Positions 19,806-31,945 of a stretch of DNA of 64,000 nt are shown piece after piece. Position 1 is the stretch's first letter, and each line of letters begins with the position of its first letter. The stretch lies in assembly GCA_024803745.1 (NCBI GenBank), contig JANJXV010000013.1, forward strand, positions 15,249,501 to 15,313,500, read 5' to 3'. Both the position numbers and the translations under genes were made by a program. This DNA comes from Megascapheus bottae (taxonomy: Eukaryota; Chordata; Mammalia; Rodentia; Geomyidae). Under the pieces are notes generated by a model. It was not told the origin of the DNA. It did not search any database and saw only the letters and a list, made by a program, of their open reading frames with translations.

Positions 19806-20184
19806 AATGATAGGGTAGATATTTCCATAAGTGGAAACTATTTGAAGCTTGACTAGTGACAAAAGTATAGAATTTGGAACAGATAAAAAGCTACAAATAA
19901 TTGGAAGACAGAAACTTAAAGCAAAAATCTTCCCATATGTGAGCAGCTATGCACAAAAAATAAATACAAACAGTAAGCAAGTAAAATAAAATCAGTCTCA
20001 GTGATTACAAACAAAATACCTGTTTTCAAATAATGTGTGAAGTCTTTTACACATTAAAGTGGAATTAAATAAAAACTTTGATAAAACAATCTGCTGGAAA
20101 AGATATTAAGTGACTCTTGAATCCAAGCTGTCAAGATTATGAAGGGGTGAATCAGTGTAACAGCGATAATCACAAGACAATATG

Positions 20185-20350
20185 TTGGAAATGAGCTTTA
20201 CAACTTGGGGGGTGGGGTGAGAGAGGGAAAGGGGGGGAAAACATGGGATGGGTTAACAATGGGAAGAAATGTTCTCGCTACCTTACATATGTAACTGTAA
20301 TCTCTCCATACATCATCCTGACAATAAAATTAAATAATAAAGAAAGAAAT
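20185..20350 (+). mobile_element. Old L1 3'-UTR fragment
   Basis: GGGGGGTGGGGTGAGAGAGG, then ATGTAACTGTAATCTCTCC and CCTGACAATAAAATTAAA. It matches the 3' ends at 36845-37328 and 46790-46955. Confidence 0.65.
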
Positions 20351-20354
20351 TGTG

Positions 20355-21756
20355 TAGCCCCTCAGGGAGCAATTTGGCAGAATCTAATGAAGTAAATTGA
20401 TTTGTTTTGACAATTCTAGTTTCTGAATCATCTATCAGCAAGACAGTCATAGAAAAACACTGTAATTTTCAAGGGCAAAATTAGTGTTCTTTGTAGGATG
20501 ATAATTCATTAATTAAAATAATAGCCATGGCAATTACAATGGCTTAAAAAATGAAGACATTTCACCGAGGTTTTTTTTCCTAAGTTTTCAGAATGACTTA
20601 TACATGATAGTATCATGTATGTTTTTAAATCTCCAAAATTATCCTGTATCTCTCATGCAGCTGAATTTCCATCTAATTTTATTGAAACAGTTCTGAATAA
20701 ACATGAATCTATCTGATCAAATTAGCGAGGTATCCTGGCTTAGCCTAAATGTGAATACAAACCTCCCATGTGATTAGCCTTTGATCTTTGTGGCTGTTGG
20801 AACATTAGCAGTCAGCTGTCTTCACTTTTTATGCTGTCTTCACCCAGAATGCCCATGGAATTCACACGTGCCCTCAAGGATGTGGAGAGTAAGGTCCTAG
20901 TTGACCGTCAACCAGGATACCAGCTTAGATTTAGGGATAAAAGATGTCACTGTTGAATTTTTTAAGGGTCTCCAAATTCCACCATCCAGGACTTTTGGCC
21001 ATGTGTTAAGAGGGACATCGTATAATGTTGAATTGCCCCTTAGGCACATGTTTGGCTGGCAAACTGCCCTGCCTGGTCATTTATTTCTAAAGTGTAACAT
21101 TCAGTTGTTGCATCATCTATCTCTAGAATTCTGACTTTTTATACAGTTGCAAATATAGTCTACTTCTTTATAGCCCTTGCCTTTGGTCCTGTGGCAGTTA
21201 TCTATTTCCTGCATATTTCCCACTTCAGGAAGTGGTTTAACTTTACTGGAATGTGTAGGCCATCAGCTTCATTAGACCTTGTGATACACTACTTACTACC
21301 CTTCAAAGGAATCGTCACCCCAACCCCACATCTCTCTGAATGGTCTCAACACACCCATAGTAGAAATGCATGTCTATATATTCCTATTACACAGCCAGCT
21401 ATTCCAACACAAAGCTTATCTTTTCCTCTTTTCACTTCGATAATAACAGTATCTCCTATTTACCTGAGGTGAGTCTGCTGAATTCCATGAATCATTTGGA
21501 AGTACCTGCCTAGATCAACATTTCTGGACCTGGCATCTCTGTAAGCTTCACTTTTCCTATTTCTCCATCTGCTCCACCTTCAGTTTTCAGCCCCACTCTG
21601 TTAATTTAACTCTTCAAAAATCAAAGTAACTGCTGAGAAAAAAATATTTCCCCTGTCTCCTTCCTGTCAATCAAGACTTTGGAAAAGGGAAATTTTCTAC
21701 CCATCTCTTCCACTTTCTTCCTCCCTTACTTCCTCTCCCCACTTCTTCCCATCTCC
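20355..21756. other. Unique spacer, nothing recognised
   Basis: Mixed-composition DNA. The frames at 20901-21134 and 21191-21472 have no recognisable domain. Confidence 0.4.
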
Positions 21757-21766
21757 CCATTTCTTT

Positions 21767-22301
21767 GTTTTTGCTATTTTTTTATTGTAATTAATAGAAA
21801 GGTTACATTATAGAAGGTGCCTTACTTCACAAACATTGATACCCCTTCTTATGTTTTTGTCCCCATTTCCTTCCCCCTCCCCCTCCCCTCATCTTGTTTT
21901 CCCCTTCCCTATCTTATTTCAAATAAACAAATAAACATATATACAACATACCAGATAACAAGGTAAGATACTGTAACAATATGAGATAACCAAGGGACAG
22001 CAAAAGAAATGAGAAATAATATAGTACATTAAGAATAACAATCACACATTATATAGCTCTTGTTTCCATATCCTGGAGGTCCTTTCAATTAGCTTCATAC
22101 TATATGACCTTATGTATCAAGACTTTGCTCTATTGCAGATCTCTGCTAGGAGAGCCCAAGGTTTCTACTGATTATGACAAATGAGGGGAACCATTGAGCC
22201 TAATTTCCTTTGAGTCTGGCTTACTTCACTTAATATGATTTTTTCTAAGTCTTTCCATTTCCTTACAAATGGGGTGATGTTGTTCTTTCTGATCCCCCCC
22301 A
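21767..22301 (-). mobile_element. L1 3' end (UTR plus last ORF2 codons), antisense
   Basis: The complement of the young L1 3' UTR from its tail (TTTTTTATTGTAATTAATAG) to TTTCCTTACAAATGGGGTGA, homologous to the last ORF2 codons at 10400-10430. CCATTTCTTT at 21757-21766 and 22302-22311 is a 10-bp target duplication. Confidence 0.8.
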
Positions 22302-22311
22302 CCATTTCTTT

Positions 22312-23066
22312 AGGCGCTTCCTCTCCCACCCCCGCCTAATCATGTTGGCTGTTCATCCCAGGCCTGTGTCTCCCTTTGGCAGTTCACTCACCCAGGCCTC
22401 GCTTCTCCCAGCGACCCTCACACATATTTTGGTGTCCTGCTGGACTGCCTCAGCTGCATTCTTTATGCTACTCTGGCTGCATCAAGTCTGGGGGAGTGGG
22501 TTAGATACGGGGTAAAGGACAAGTTAGCAACAGACGTCCAGTCTCTCTTAGCCAGAGCCCCTTGGGGAAGCATCCATGGCAAGACTATGGTTAAGTTAGA
22601 AGCCTGTTGTTCCCATGATGACCTTCGATCTGCAGCAACAATGGATGCATTCCTCCATCATTAGCATCCAGTCTTGGTCTCAAAACCCCTGAAACAAACT
22701 CTTCTTTACTCCAGCTTCGGCTGGTTCTCATAGATCCTCTGAATCCTGACTGTCTTCCTCTGACCTGTCTGCCCTTTGACCATTATCATCCTCCTCAGCC
22801 TCCTACCCTGTTCCCCAGGCTGTTGATAATGAGCACAGAGAGTAACCAGGGCTGAGTCCTCAGAGACACCTTATAGTTCTGTTGTTCCTTGTTTTTATTC
22901 ATTGTCATTAGTTCAGTGTGGTACCCCACGGTGCTGATGGCATTAAGGTCATGGGGTTTCTGCTCTGCAGGGATCATTTATTCACTTGGCTTTGTATCAT
23001 CACATTTAAGCCAGAATCAAATTAATCAGTACCTGAGCTATAAAATGACCTCTTTCATTTGTGCAT
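22312..23066. other. GC-richer unique segment, no gene recognised
   Basis: CT-rich and GC-richer than its surroundings to about 22800. I looked for a processed pseudogene or receptor fragment and found none. Confidence 0.35.
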
Positions 23067-23081
23067 TAAAAGAAATATGAC

Positions 23082-25116
23082 CATAGTGTATAATGTTTTT
23101 TGATGAGTTGTTGTAGACGGTTGGCCAGTATTTTGTTGAGAAGTTTTGCATCGATGTTCATCAAAGAAATAGGTCTATAGTTCTCTTTCTTTGATGAATC
23201 TCTGTCTGGTTTGGGGATGAGGGTTATACTGGCTTCATAGAATGAGTTTGGTAAGGAACCTTCATTTTCAATTTCGTTGAAGAGCTTGAGGAGTATTGGT
23301 GTGAGCTCTGCTTTGAAGACCTAATAGAATTCAGCTGTGAATCCATCAGGCCCAGGGCTTTTCTTAGGTGGAAGTTCTCTAATTGCCATTTCTATTTCAG
23401 AGCTTGAAATAGGCCTGTTGAGTTGGCTTAGTTCTTCTTGGTTCAGTGTGGGTATGTTAATATTGGCTAGGAATTCATCCATTTCTTCTAGATTCTCAAA
23501 TTTGTTGGCATAAAGGTTTGAGAAGCATTTCCTCATGATATTCTGGATCTTGGTAATTTCTGTTGTGATATTACCATTTTCGTCTGCGATTTTGTTTATT
23601 TCGATATGATCTCTTCTTGTTTTTGGTAAGATTCGCTAAGGGTTTGTCAATTTTGTTAATTCTTTCAAAGAACCAACTCCTTGTTTTGTTGATTCTTTAA
23701 AGTTGGATCCTTCTTTGTTACCCTGCACTACAATTAACTCCAAATGGATCAAAGACCTGGAGGTAAAAGCTGACACACTGAAAACTTTACAAGAAGGAAT
23801 AGGAGATACTCTAGGCCTCCTTGGCACAGGTAGAAACTTTCTTAATAAAGACCAAGAATCACAACAAATCAGAGAAAGGCTGGATAAGTGGGACTGCATT
23901 AAACTGCAGAGCTTTTGTATGGCAAAGGACATAGCTAGTAAATTAATTAGGAAGCCTACAGAGTGGGAGAAGATCTTCACCAACCAAACAACGGACAAAG
24001 GCCTCATATCTAAAATATATCAACAACTCAAAAAATTGAATCACTCCAAAACTAATCTCCAAAGTAACAACCATCCCATTAAAAGATGGGCCAAAGAGAG
24101 TCTTCTCTGAAGAAGAAACAAAAATGGCCTATAGACACATGAAGAAATGCTCAACATCTCTGGTCATAAAAGAAATGCAAATCAAAACAACTCTAAGATT
24201 CCACCTCACTCAGTTAGAATGGCCAGGATCAGGAAAACGAATAATAACAGATGCTGGAGGGGATGTGGCCAGGAGGGATCACTATTACACTGTTGGTGGG
24301 AGTGCAAACTTATTCAACCACTATGGAAAGCAGTGTGGCAGTGCCTCAAAAGGCTGAACATAGAACTCCCCTATGACCCAGCAATTCCACTACGTGGCAT
24401 TTACCCAACCATACAGAATCTAGGGCATACTAAATCCACTAGCACAACAATGTCCATTGCAGCGCATTATGCACCATAGCAAAGATATGGAACCAACCTA
24501 GATGTCCCTCAGTTGATGAGTGGATCAACAAGATGTGGTATTTATACACAATGGAATTCTATGCTGCTGTCAGAAAAAACGACATAGACCCATTTGTTAG
24601 GAAATGGAAAGACTTAGAAAAAATCATATTAAGTGAAGTAAGCCAGACTCAAAGGAACTTAGGCTCAATGGTTTCCCTCATTTGTCATAATCAGTAGAAA
24701 CCTTGGGCTCTACTAGCAGAGATCTGCAATAGAGCAAAACCTTGATACATAAGGCCATATAGTATGAAGCTAATTGAAAGGACCTCCAGGATATTGAAAC
24801 AAAAGCCATATAACGAATGATTGTTGTCCTTAATGTACTATGTTATCTCTCATCTCCTTTGCTGTCCCTTGGGTATCTCATATTGTTACAGTACCTCACT
24901 TTGTTATCTGATATATTGAATTTATTTGTATTTGATTATTTGAAATTTGATAGGGAAGGAGGGAAAACCAAGATGGGGCGGGGGCGGTGGGTGGGAGGGG
25001 AAAGGGTACCAAGACATGTGAAAGGGTATCAATGTATGTGAATTAATGCACCTTCTATCTGGCAAATATCATGAAACCCTTTTTTTAATTACAATAAAAA
25101 TATAAAAAAAATAAAA
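23082..25116. mobile_element. Twin-primed (5'-inverted) L1 with perfect target duplication
   Basis: The left part (23082-about 23699) is antisense ORF2. Read on the minus strand it gives [13 protein letters not shown] and the start of RT, and ends at the sequence that directly precedes the point where the copy at 8346 begins. The right part (about 23700-25116) is sense ORF2 from LDPSLLPC through the Cys-rich end and 3' UTR. The RT core between them is missing. TAAAAGAAATATGAC lies at 23067-23081 and 25117-25131 (15 bp, perfect). This is the structure produced by twin priming with loss of sequence at the inversion junction. It is young but dead: ORF2 is broken near 24093 too. Confidence 0.92.
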
Positions 25117-25131
25117 TAAAAGAAATATGAC

Positions 25132-26075
25132 TTATTTCCTAGGAATATGAAGTATAAAGGGAAATTATAGAGTAGGAGTGGAGAGATATTTGCTCTGTTT
25201 ACTTGGCTGAGATCATGACACTCTTACCATAGCTCCCCAAACCCTCTTGAGGATCATCCCATGATCTCCTGACCCTTGCCAGGATTCTGCTTCCACCTCA
25301 GGCCACATGTGTTTGCACAGTCAGATCTCTCTGAAAGACATCAGCAAAGTAGACTGAGCCTTCTCATTCCTTTGGCCCCGTCCCTTGACTTTTTTTTTTC
25401 ATGGATGTGTAGTTTTCTGATAGATTATGTATCACCAAGCCCCTTCTCAGATTGGATCACACTCTGGACATAATCAGCCAGAATCCTTGTAAATAGCTTG
25501 TCTACGCATTACGGTGTGCCCTCTACAGCTCCTCCCCTCCCTCCAGCCTCTCAGTGGTGCTTTTGTTCCCGTCATCTTGCTGCATTTCCATTCCCTATAT
25601 ATTCTTCCTTGTCCCATTTACTGCAGTTCAGGTGATGGTACACTAAGCTTTCTATCCAGACATCTCCTAGGCTCCGGCTGCTGTGTCCATTGATCTCTTT
25701 TCTTCTGGACCATTCTATCTATATGATCTATTGGTCCTAGAGGCTGCCTTTAAACTTATCCAGCATGGCTTAACTCCACAGTAAATAGAAGTAGAAGATA
25801 ATATTACATTGTTCCTAGCTCTTCACAACTCCAGATTCAGGTCCTGTCTTAGGCTTCTTGCTTCAGTTCAACCCTTCCTCTTCTCTATCTTCACTCTTTC
25901 TTCTTCTGGCATATGATCTGTGGGAAGCACTACGTATCTCTTTTTAATCTGATATCCTTAACAGTTATTAATGTAGTGAGTGAAACTGTACTAATGGATA
26001 GAGGAAGATCCAAAATAAACAATTCCCGTGTATCCTCTTTTCTCAAATTGACATATCTGTCCTTTCTATTATGTT
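25132..26075. other. Unique spacer, nothing recognised
   Basis: C/T-rich on the plus strand, possibly with an ancient L2/MIR-like relic at about 25270-25470, which I cannot confirm by eye. Confidence 0.3.
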
Positions 26076-26162
26076 TCACTAGCCTGGTGAGGCTTGAACT
26101 CTATCCTCCTGCCTTAGCCTCTCAACTGCTGGGTTTATAGACTTGTACTACCATACCCAGCT
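26075..26162 (-). mobile_element. B1-like SINE fragment, antisense
   Basis: GCCTGGTGAGGCTTGAACTC, CCTCCTGCCTTAGCCTCTC, CTGCTGGGTTTATAGACTTG and ACCATACCCAGC match the antisense 7SL-like B1 pattern. Confidence 0.65.
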
Positions 26163-26235
26163 TAAGCATCAGTTTCTAATCAGATCATATGAGTTTTTTT
26201 GAAGTGACCAGAGTAATACCAGCCTCTTATTCTTT

Positions 26236-26537
26236 TTTTTTGCATTTTTTATTGTAATTAGTAAAAGGGTTACATGATATTTGCCAGATAGAAGGTGCAT
26301 TAATTCACGTACATTGATACCCTTTCACATGTCTTGGTCCCCATTACCCTCCCCTCCACCCACCACCCACCCCCCGTCTTGGTTTTTCCCCCTTCCCTAT
26401 CAAATAACCAAATACAAATAAATTCAATATATCAGATAACAAAGTGAGATACTATAACAATATGAGATAACCAAGGGACAGCAAAGGAGATGAGAGACAA
26501 CATAGTACATTAAGGACAACAATCATTTGTTATATCT
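26236..26537 (-). mobile_element. L1 3'-UTR-only insertion with 14-bp target duplication
   Basis: The complement of the last ~300 bases of the young L1, from the A tail to ACAACAATCATTTGTTATAT. GCCTCTTATTCTTT is present at 26222-26235 and 26538-26551. No ORF2 sequence is included. Confidence 0.88.
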
Positions 26538-26924
26538 GCCTCTTATTCTTTACAGTATTTAGACATCAACCTCAGGTCCTTAATGCAATCCCCTTTGCTA
26601 TTTGAAAAGGGCTAATACTGAACAGGTTGTTTTAGGCATTAGTATATGCCAGATAGAGTTCTAGGACACAGAAGAAAGTGAAGGATATGAATATTGATGA
26701 GTATTGAGCATACATTCCTGAAATGAGTAATAGGAAATGAATGAGCAATTATGCCAATTCCTGATGACAACATAAAAGGCACATGAAACATTCAGAAAAA
26801 GATCATGAGATAAATGAAGAATGTCTAAATGTGTAACACTTCTGAAAAGGTGATATTAAACTGACACCTAAATGACTTAGCAAACAGTAAACAGAAAAAA
26901 AAACCAAAAAAATATTCAAACAAA

Positions 26925-27153
26925 ATCAGTCCTGAGGCTTAAACTCATGGCATGGGTGCTGTTCCTGACATTTTTGCTCAAGGATAGCACTCTATCACTT
27001 GAGCCATGGTTTTACTTATGGCTTTTTTGGTAATTGATTGGAGATAAGAGTTTTATGGATTTTTCTGCCTGGGCTGGCTTCAAACTATAGTCTTCAGATT
27101 TCAGATCCTTGAGTAGCTGAGAGTCACAGGCATGAATCGCTGTAGCCTGGCTT
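26925..27153 (-). mobile_element. Composite B1-like/ID-like SINE, antisense
   Basis: GAGGCTTAAACTCATGGCAT and CTATCACTTGAGCCATGG (ID-like), TAATTGATTGGAGATAAGAG (linker), CTGGGCTGGCTTCAAACTAT and CATGAATCGCTGTAGCCTGG (B1-like). Confidence 0.75.
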
Positions 27154-27155
27154 AT

Positions 27156-27311
27156 CTTAAATATCTTAAAAGGCTTACCATTTTTGGAGGACAGATCTGC
27201 TGGGTGAGTTATTCTTGGTTAATGGGGCTTCTGTTGCCTTCTTGTCACTGACCTGTTTCTGTTTATAATCTTTTTGCTAGGATGTGAGCATTTGCAAAGT
27301 CAACCTCTTCT

Positions 27312-27376
<65 letters not shown>

Positions 27377-28520
27377 AAATTTCTTCAATGTGGCTTCCTG
27401 CAGGACAGCTTTTTACCAGTCACAGATTCTATTTCACAATCCTTTCTGATCTCTTGTTCCCTCTGGTGTCTAGCCATGGGATAGCAGTTACAATGTGCTG
27501 TGTGCATTGTGAAAACTTTTCTCCTTTTCAGCTCCTTCAAATTTTGTAGGTCATTCTATATATCAACCAAGTCAGGTTGGGGGAACCCTGTTCCCTGAAC
27601 AGCTGATAGAACAGCTGGATAATGAACCTGTGTCCCACTCTCAGTTCTATCACAAAGAAGCCCAGTAGTGGGGAATTTCCTCTTATTTCATGCACTATCT
27701 CAGGTCCCGGGTAGGGGAATGAGCACAGAGGAGGGCACAATGGTATAATATTTTTCTTTGCTTTTTAGAATTCCTTTATGGTTTACATCAGCTCGGGTTA
27801 GGTAGCTTCTCTGTTGGCCTCTAGAGTTCTCATAGTGAAATTTACTCCTGTCTATTTAAATAGTATCCGTGTAGCAAATGGAAGTTTGAACTCTCTATTT
27901 TGCTTTCTTATTGACATAACTATCTTTCTCTCTCTCATAGCTTTTTAATTCTTAAATTTATTTATATTTTTCCAAAATATCTGTATCTACAAATATTCCT
28001 AGCACAGTGCCGCTAGCAGAGTTCTTACTTGGCTGCTTTTTATAGGATCTGTGGATGACTGATGACCGAATGATCCCAGGAACCTGAATAAACAGTGATG
28101 ACTGAATTGGGTCAACAGCAACAGAGTCCAATGCCCTTGTGAAAATAGGAGTTCAGGCCTAATTTGAGCCTGCTGCCTTGAAGACGGGCAGGAGCAGGTA
28201 GATAGTAAGGGAGCTTTAAACGGGGATGATAGCAGGTCATGGTACAGGTGGATCATTTTAAAATAGTTACATGGTATAAATGTCAAAGAGTTTTCTTCTC
28301 TTGCTTCCAGATTTAATAAAGGGTGCAGGAACGTGACACCATGCATTATCCATGCATTATCTAGATATTTTTGTGGATCGATTAGATTTTATTTGAAAAA
28401 TTGCAAAACCTATGGAGTAATGTGGTAGTGGAATGCTTCCATAAGTTAAAACAAAACAAAAGCAACCAAAAAAACCAAGCCCTTCAGAGATCAGGCATTT
28501 TATAGCCTGATTTTTCAAAA
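27156..28520. other. Spacer with one microsatellite
   Basis: Apart from the GT tract nothing is recognised. An antisense 115-codon frame at 27999-28346 has no features. Confidence 0.35.
27313..27374. repeat. (GT)31 microsatellite
   Basis: About 31 uninterrupted GT dinucleotides, likely length-polymorphic. Confidence 0.97.
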
Positions 28521-28523
28521 TTC

Positions 28524-28524
<1 letters not shown>

Positions 28525-28570
<46 letters not shown>
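28525..28570. repeat. (GT)23 microsatellite
   Basis: About 23 uninterrupted GT dinucleotides. Confidence 0.97.
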
Positions 28571-28573
<3 letters not shown>

Positions 28574-28599
28574 ATCTTAAGAAGCAGTACTAAGAATTG

Positions 28600-28870
28600 A
28601 CAAATGAAACTCATTACTTCAACTTAAAAGGTTTCTACACTGCAAACAAGTAACAGACTGAAGAGTTGGCCTAAGAATTTGGAAATATCTTTGCCAGCTA
28701 TTTATCTGATGTGGGTTAGGTAGAGCTAAAACCTTAAACACAAAAGTGCAAATAACCCAATCAAAAAATTGAAAAATGAATGGAAGAAACATTTTCAAAT
28801 GAACAAGTAGAAACTGCCAATAAATATATGAAGAAAAACATTCAACCAAAACCCAACAAATCCTCCAGAC
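28600..28870 (+). mobile_element. Old L1 ORF2 fragment
   Basis: CAAATAACCCAATCAAAAAA, TTTCAAATGAACAAGTAG and AATATATGAAGAAAAACATT follow the order of L1 ORF2 just before its C-terminal domain. Heavily diverged. Confidence 0.6.
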
Positions 28871-28957
28871 CTCAGCAACTTATGCAATTAATATTATGGG
28901 CATAAATCTTGTATGCCCAGCTGTCAGTTGGTTTTTGGAGAAGATTAAAAAAAGGAA

Positions 28958-29048
28958 TATGTGGGGCTGAGGGGTGGATCAAGTGTTAGAGTGACTGCTT
29001 TATAATCCTCAGGTCTGGAGTTTAAGCCCCAGTATCACTAAATTAAAA
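28958..29048 (+). mobile_element. Short ID-like SINE
   Basis: GGGGCTGAGGGGTGGATCAA and GTTAGAGTGACTGCTTTATA, then GGAGTTTAAGCCCCAGTATC (degraded B box), followed by an A-rich tail. Confidence 0.6.
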
Positions 29049-29659
29049 CAAAAACCAATGGCAAAAAAACCCCAAACAACCCCCCAAAATATAAGAAAAG
29101 GAAAGTGGAGAAATAACATAATTTTCAAAAATTCTTCTGTGACAATTATATATAAAAAAATTAACCTATATTTTACTTTGTAAGAAAGTTGACTAAAAAA
29201 TGATCATAGATCTAAATGTAAAGCCAAACATTATAAAATATCTAGAAGAAACATTTTGTTACAAAAATACCCTTAATCATCAAAAGCAGAATAATAAAAT
29301 GTAAAGGTGAGATGAATTGGATTTCATTTAAAAATGTTTTCAGATACCATGGACTGTTGGCTTTTGCCTACAATTTTAGCACTTTGGCTGGTTGAAAAGA
29401 GGAGGGATATGGGCCACAAGATCTCTTCTCAGTCCACAGTGGGGTGCATCATACTAGACTATGAGGAAGGCTGTGATGGGGAAGGTCATAGATATAAGTC
29501 AACAGGTAGAGGTCTGGAAGATTCTATCACCACAGAAGGCTAGACAGTTGAGGTGCAGTGCTTATATGATTCCAGCAACAACAGGAAGCTAAAAGTAGGT
29601 GGATCAAGGCTCAGGATCATGGCCAGGTGGGAAATGAAATCCTTTCTTGAGATTAACAA

Positions 29660-29752
29660 AAAACAGGGATGGAGGCCTGACTCAAGTGGAAGAGTGTTAG
29701 CCTAGCAAATACAAGATTTGGGTCCCAGCCTCAGTACTGAGAAAAGCAACAG
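29660..29752 (+). mobile_element. Short ID-like SINE, old
   Basis: GGCCTGACTCAAGTGGAAGA, GTTAGCCTAGCAAATACAAG and TTGGGTCCCAGCCTCAGTAC follow the ID tRNA-like pattern. Confidence 0.5.
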
Positions 29753-29884
29753 CAAACAATTGAATCAAAGGATATTTATATATGTCAAACACATGAAAAA
29801 TAGGCTCAATGTTCTTAAACATTAAAATCATGATGAGATATCACTACTTAAATATTGAAATGACAAAAAATGCTACTTGTTGCA

Positions 29885-30115
29885 GCATCAGGGGCTCACA
29901 TTTGTAATCCCAGCTACTCACAAGGCAAGATTTCAGGATTCGGTGCAGAGCCAGCCTGGGCAGGTTGAGACTCTTATGTCCAATTAATCACCCAAAGGCT
30001 GGAAGTGAAGCTATGGCTCAAGTGTTAAAATGTTAGCCTTGAGCACAAAAAACCCAGGGACCGTGCCCAGGACTTGAGTTTAAGCTTCCGGACCAGCGTA
30101 CAAGCCCAAAACAAA
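29885..30115 (+). mobile_element. Composite B1-like/ID-like SINE
   Basis: GGGGCTCACATTTGTAATCC, CAGAGCCAGCCTGGGCAGG, CCAATTAATCACCCAAAGG (linker), CTATGGCTCAAGTGTTAAAA and GACTTGAGTTTAAGCTTCC. Confidence 0.75.
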
Positions 30116-30604
30116 CAAAAATGCTGCTGATATGAGTTCAAAATGACTAAAACACTCTTAAATCAGGCTCAGAGAGACAAAGAGTTCATGTTTTCTATCA
30201 CATGGAAAATCTAAGCTATAAACATATGAAAACATACACGGGGTCATACGCATATTTACACAAAGTGACTGAAGTATGATATATGCAGAATATCCAATGG
30301 TATAAACTCCTTTGAAAAATGAACTCACCATTACATGAAATACCAGGAAGCTGAAACACATTTCATCTGAGGTTGGTGTGACTTAACAAGAGTGGGGCAG
30401 ACGAATTGAAAGAGGAAGGCCAGGCAAATAGTCAGTCATAATATTTAGTACCTATGTGAAAACAGAACCAGAAATGGGCAGGGTTGGCAGAGATGGGGAA
30501 GAATAATAGGATACTGGAAGAGGTGACGTTGATTAAGATGAAATATACTCATGACTTGACTGAACACTCCTTTATAGAACAACACAAAGTTTGAAAATAT
30601 TTAG

Positions 30605-31425
30605 TAGTTTTCACCTTAAAATTCATCTTGCTTCGCCTTACAATTTATCTTCCAAGGGTTATCCATCTCTTATCCTGTCCCTCTTTCTTCTTTCCATTTT
30701 GCTCTCCTTCTTCCTTGATTTCTTACTTTCCTTTCTCCCTCTTTCTATCCTGTCATTGCTATGTATACTAAATAGAATTAATGATTTCATCTTAAAAGGC
30801 TTCTGAAGCACAAACAACTCTCAAAGTGAAAAGATGGTCTAAATAATTCTTGACTATGATCACGGAATATGTGTTGTCCTGCATTATGAATTAAAGTATT
30901 TTGTATTTGGTAATTATAATAAAAAGTAAAAAGTAAAAATTAAGAATGTGTGAATAAGAAAAAATGTGTGAATAAGGAAAAAAGCGCTCTTGGAAGAAAA
31001 ATATACACTTTCTCCTAAAACTTACAAAGCTTTTATGAAAACTGCTTGAGGAGTGACAAGATATATTCTATGTGCCTCCAAATTATTTGCAAATGTATTT
31101 TTAATTTGTCATTACTGTAATTTTTCATAAGGACTTCATAAAAAATTGATTTGTGTGACAACATTATTCTAGGACCTGCAGTAAGAAACGTACATAAGTC
31201 AAATTTGGTTAGTACCAAATGTTATTGGAACAATATTTTCTCCAGAAATTTATGAGAATAATAAGAGAATCACTCACTTCTCTCAGGGGACTTTCTTAAA
31301 AGAAAAACTACAAATAAGAAAAACAATTTGTTTTTAACGTGAAAAAATTCTGTTATCAAATGAATTGTTTAGTTAAGGAAATAACGAGCAAGGTATATAG
31401 GTGCAGGAAGAATGTAGCTGATATT
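30605..31425. other. AT-rich unique spacer, nothing recognised
   Basis: Only short pyrimidine and A/T runs. No coding signal. Confidence 0.4.
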
Positions 31426-31429
31426 CTTT

Positions 31430-31737
31430 TTCTTTTTCTGGGCCTGTGAGGACTGTGAGCTTCCACTTTTGTGACATCCCTCAGCCTTTGGGCACTTGAG
31501 CTAGTTTTTGAATATGTCTTGCATTTTTGCAGAACTGGCCTGTCTCAGACTACAACCATCCTACCTGTTCCTTCAGTGTAGCTGGGATCAAAAGCACATA
31601 TCACAATGCCAAGCTTTTATGTTGATAGGGGGATCCAGTAATGTTTTGTTTGACCTTACCTTGAACTATGATCCTTCAGACCTCTACTTCCTGAGTAGAT
31701 GGGATTGCAGATGTTGGTCATTGTGCCTGGCTCATGT
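31430..31737 (-). mobile_element. Dimeric B1-like (7SL-derived) SINE, antisense
   Basis: Two successive antisense B1-like units are visible. The first has ACTGGCCTGTCTCAGACTAC, GTAGCTGGGATCAAAAGCAC and CACAATGCCAAGC. After a linker the second has TACCTTGAACTATGATCC, CCTGAGTAGATGGGATTGC and GTCATTGTGCCTGGCT. Both are diverged. Confidence 0.5.
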
Positions 31738-31751
31738 AGTTGCCTTTTGTC

Positions 31752-31945
31752 CACCCCCCCACCCTACTCCAGTTTCAGAGCTTGAACTCAGGGCCTGGGT
31801 ATGGTCTTTGAGCTTGTGCTCTACCACTTGAGCCACAGCACCATTTCCAGCTTTATCTGTGTATATGGTACCAAGGAATTGAACCCAGGATTTCCTGCAT
31901 GTTGGGCAAGCACCCTATCCCTAGGCCATGCTCCTGGCCCTGTAG
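31752..31945 (-). mobile_element. tRNA/ID-type dimeric SINE, antisense
   Basis: GAGCTTGAACTCAGGGCCTG and GTGCTCTACCACTTGAGCC (second unit), then CAGCTTTATCTGTGTATATG (link), then GGAATTGAACCCAGGATTTC and GGGCAAGCACCCTATCCCTA (tRNA-like unit, antisense B and A boxes). Confidence 0.8.

Larger units (their letters stand above)
29160..30600 (+). mobile_element. Old L1 ORF2 to 3' end, carrying later SINEs
   Basis: L1-like blocks lie in sense order: 29190-29330 (AAAGCCAAACATTATAAAAT, CTAGAAGAAACATTTTG), 29770-29880 (ATGATGAGATATCACTACTT), 30150-30330 (GCTCAGAGAGACAAAGAGTT) and a 3'-UTR-like tract to about 30600 resembling that at 19660-19800. An ID-like unit (29660-29752) and a composite SINE (29885-30115) interrupt it. 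29340-29650 is not assigned. Confidence 0.5.

Noticed and set aside
19590..30600. Similar G-rich 3' ends at about 19660-19800 and 30470-30600 as a new repeat family
   Set aside because: Upstream text in both cases resembles old L1 ORF2, so they are more simply old L1 3' UTRs.
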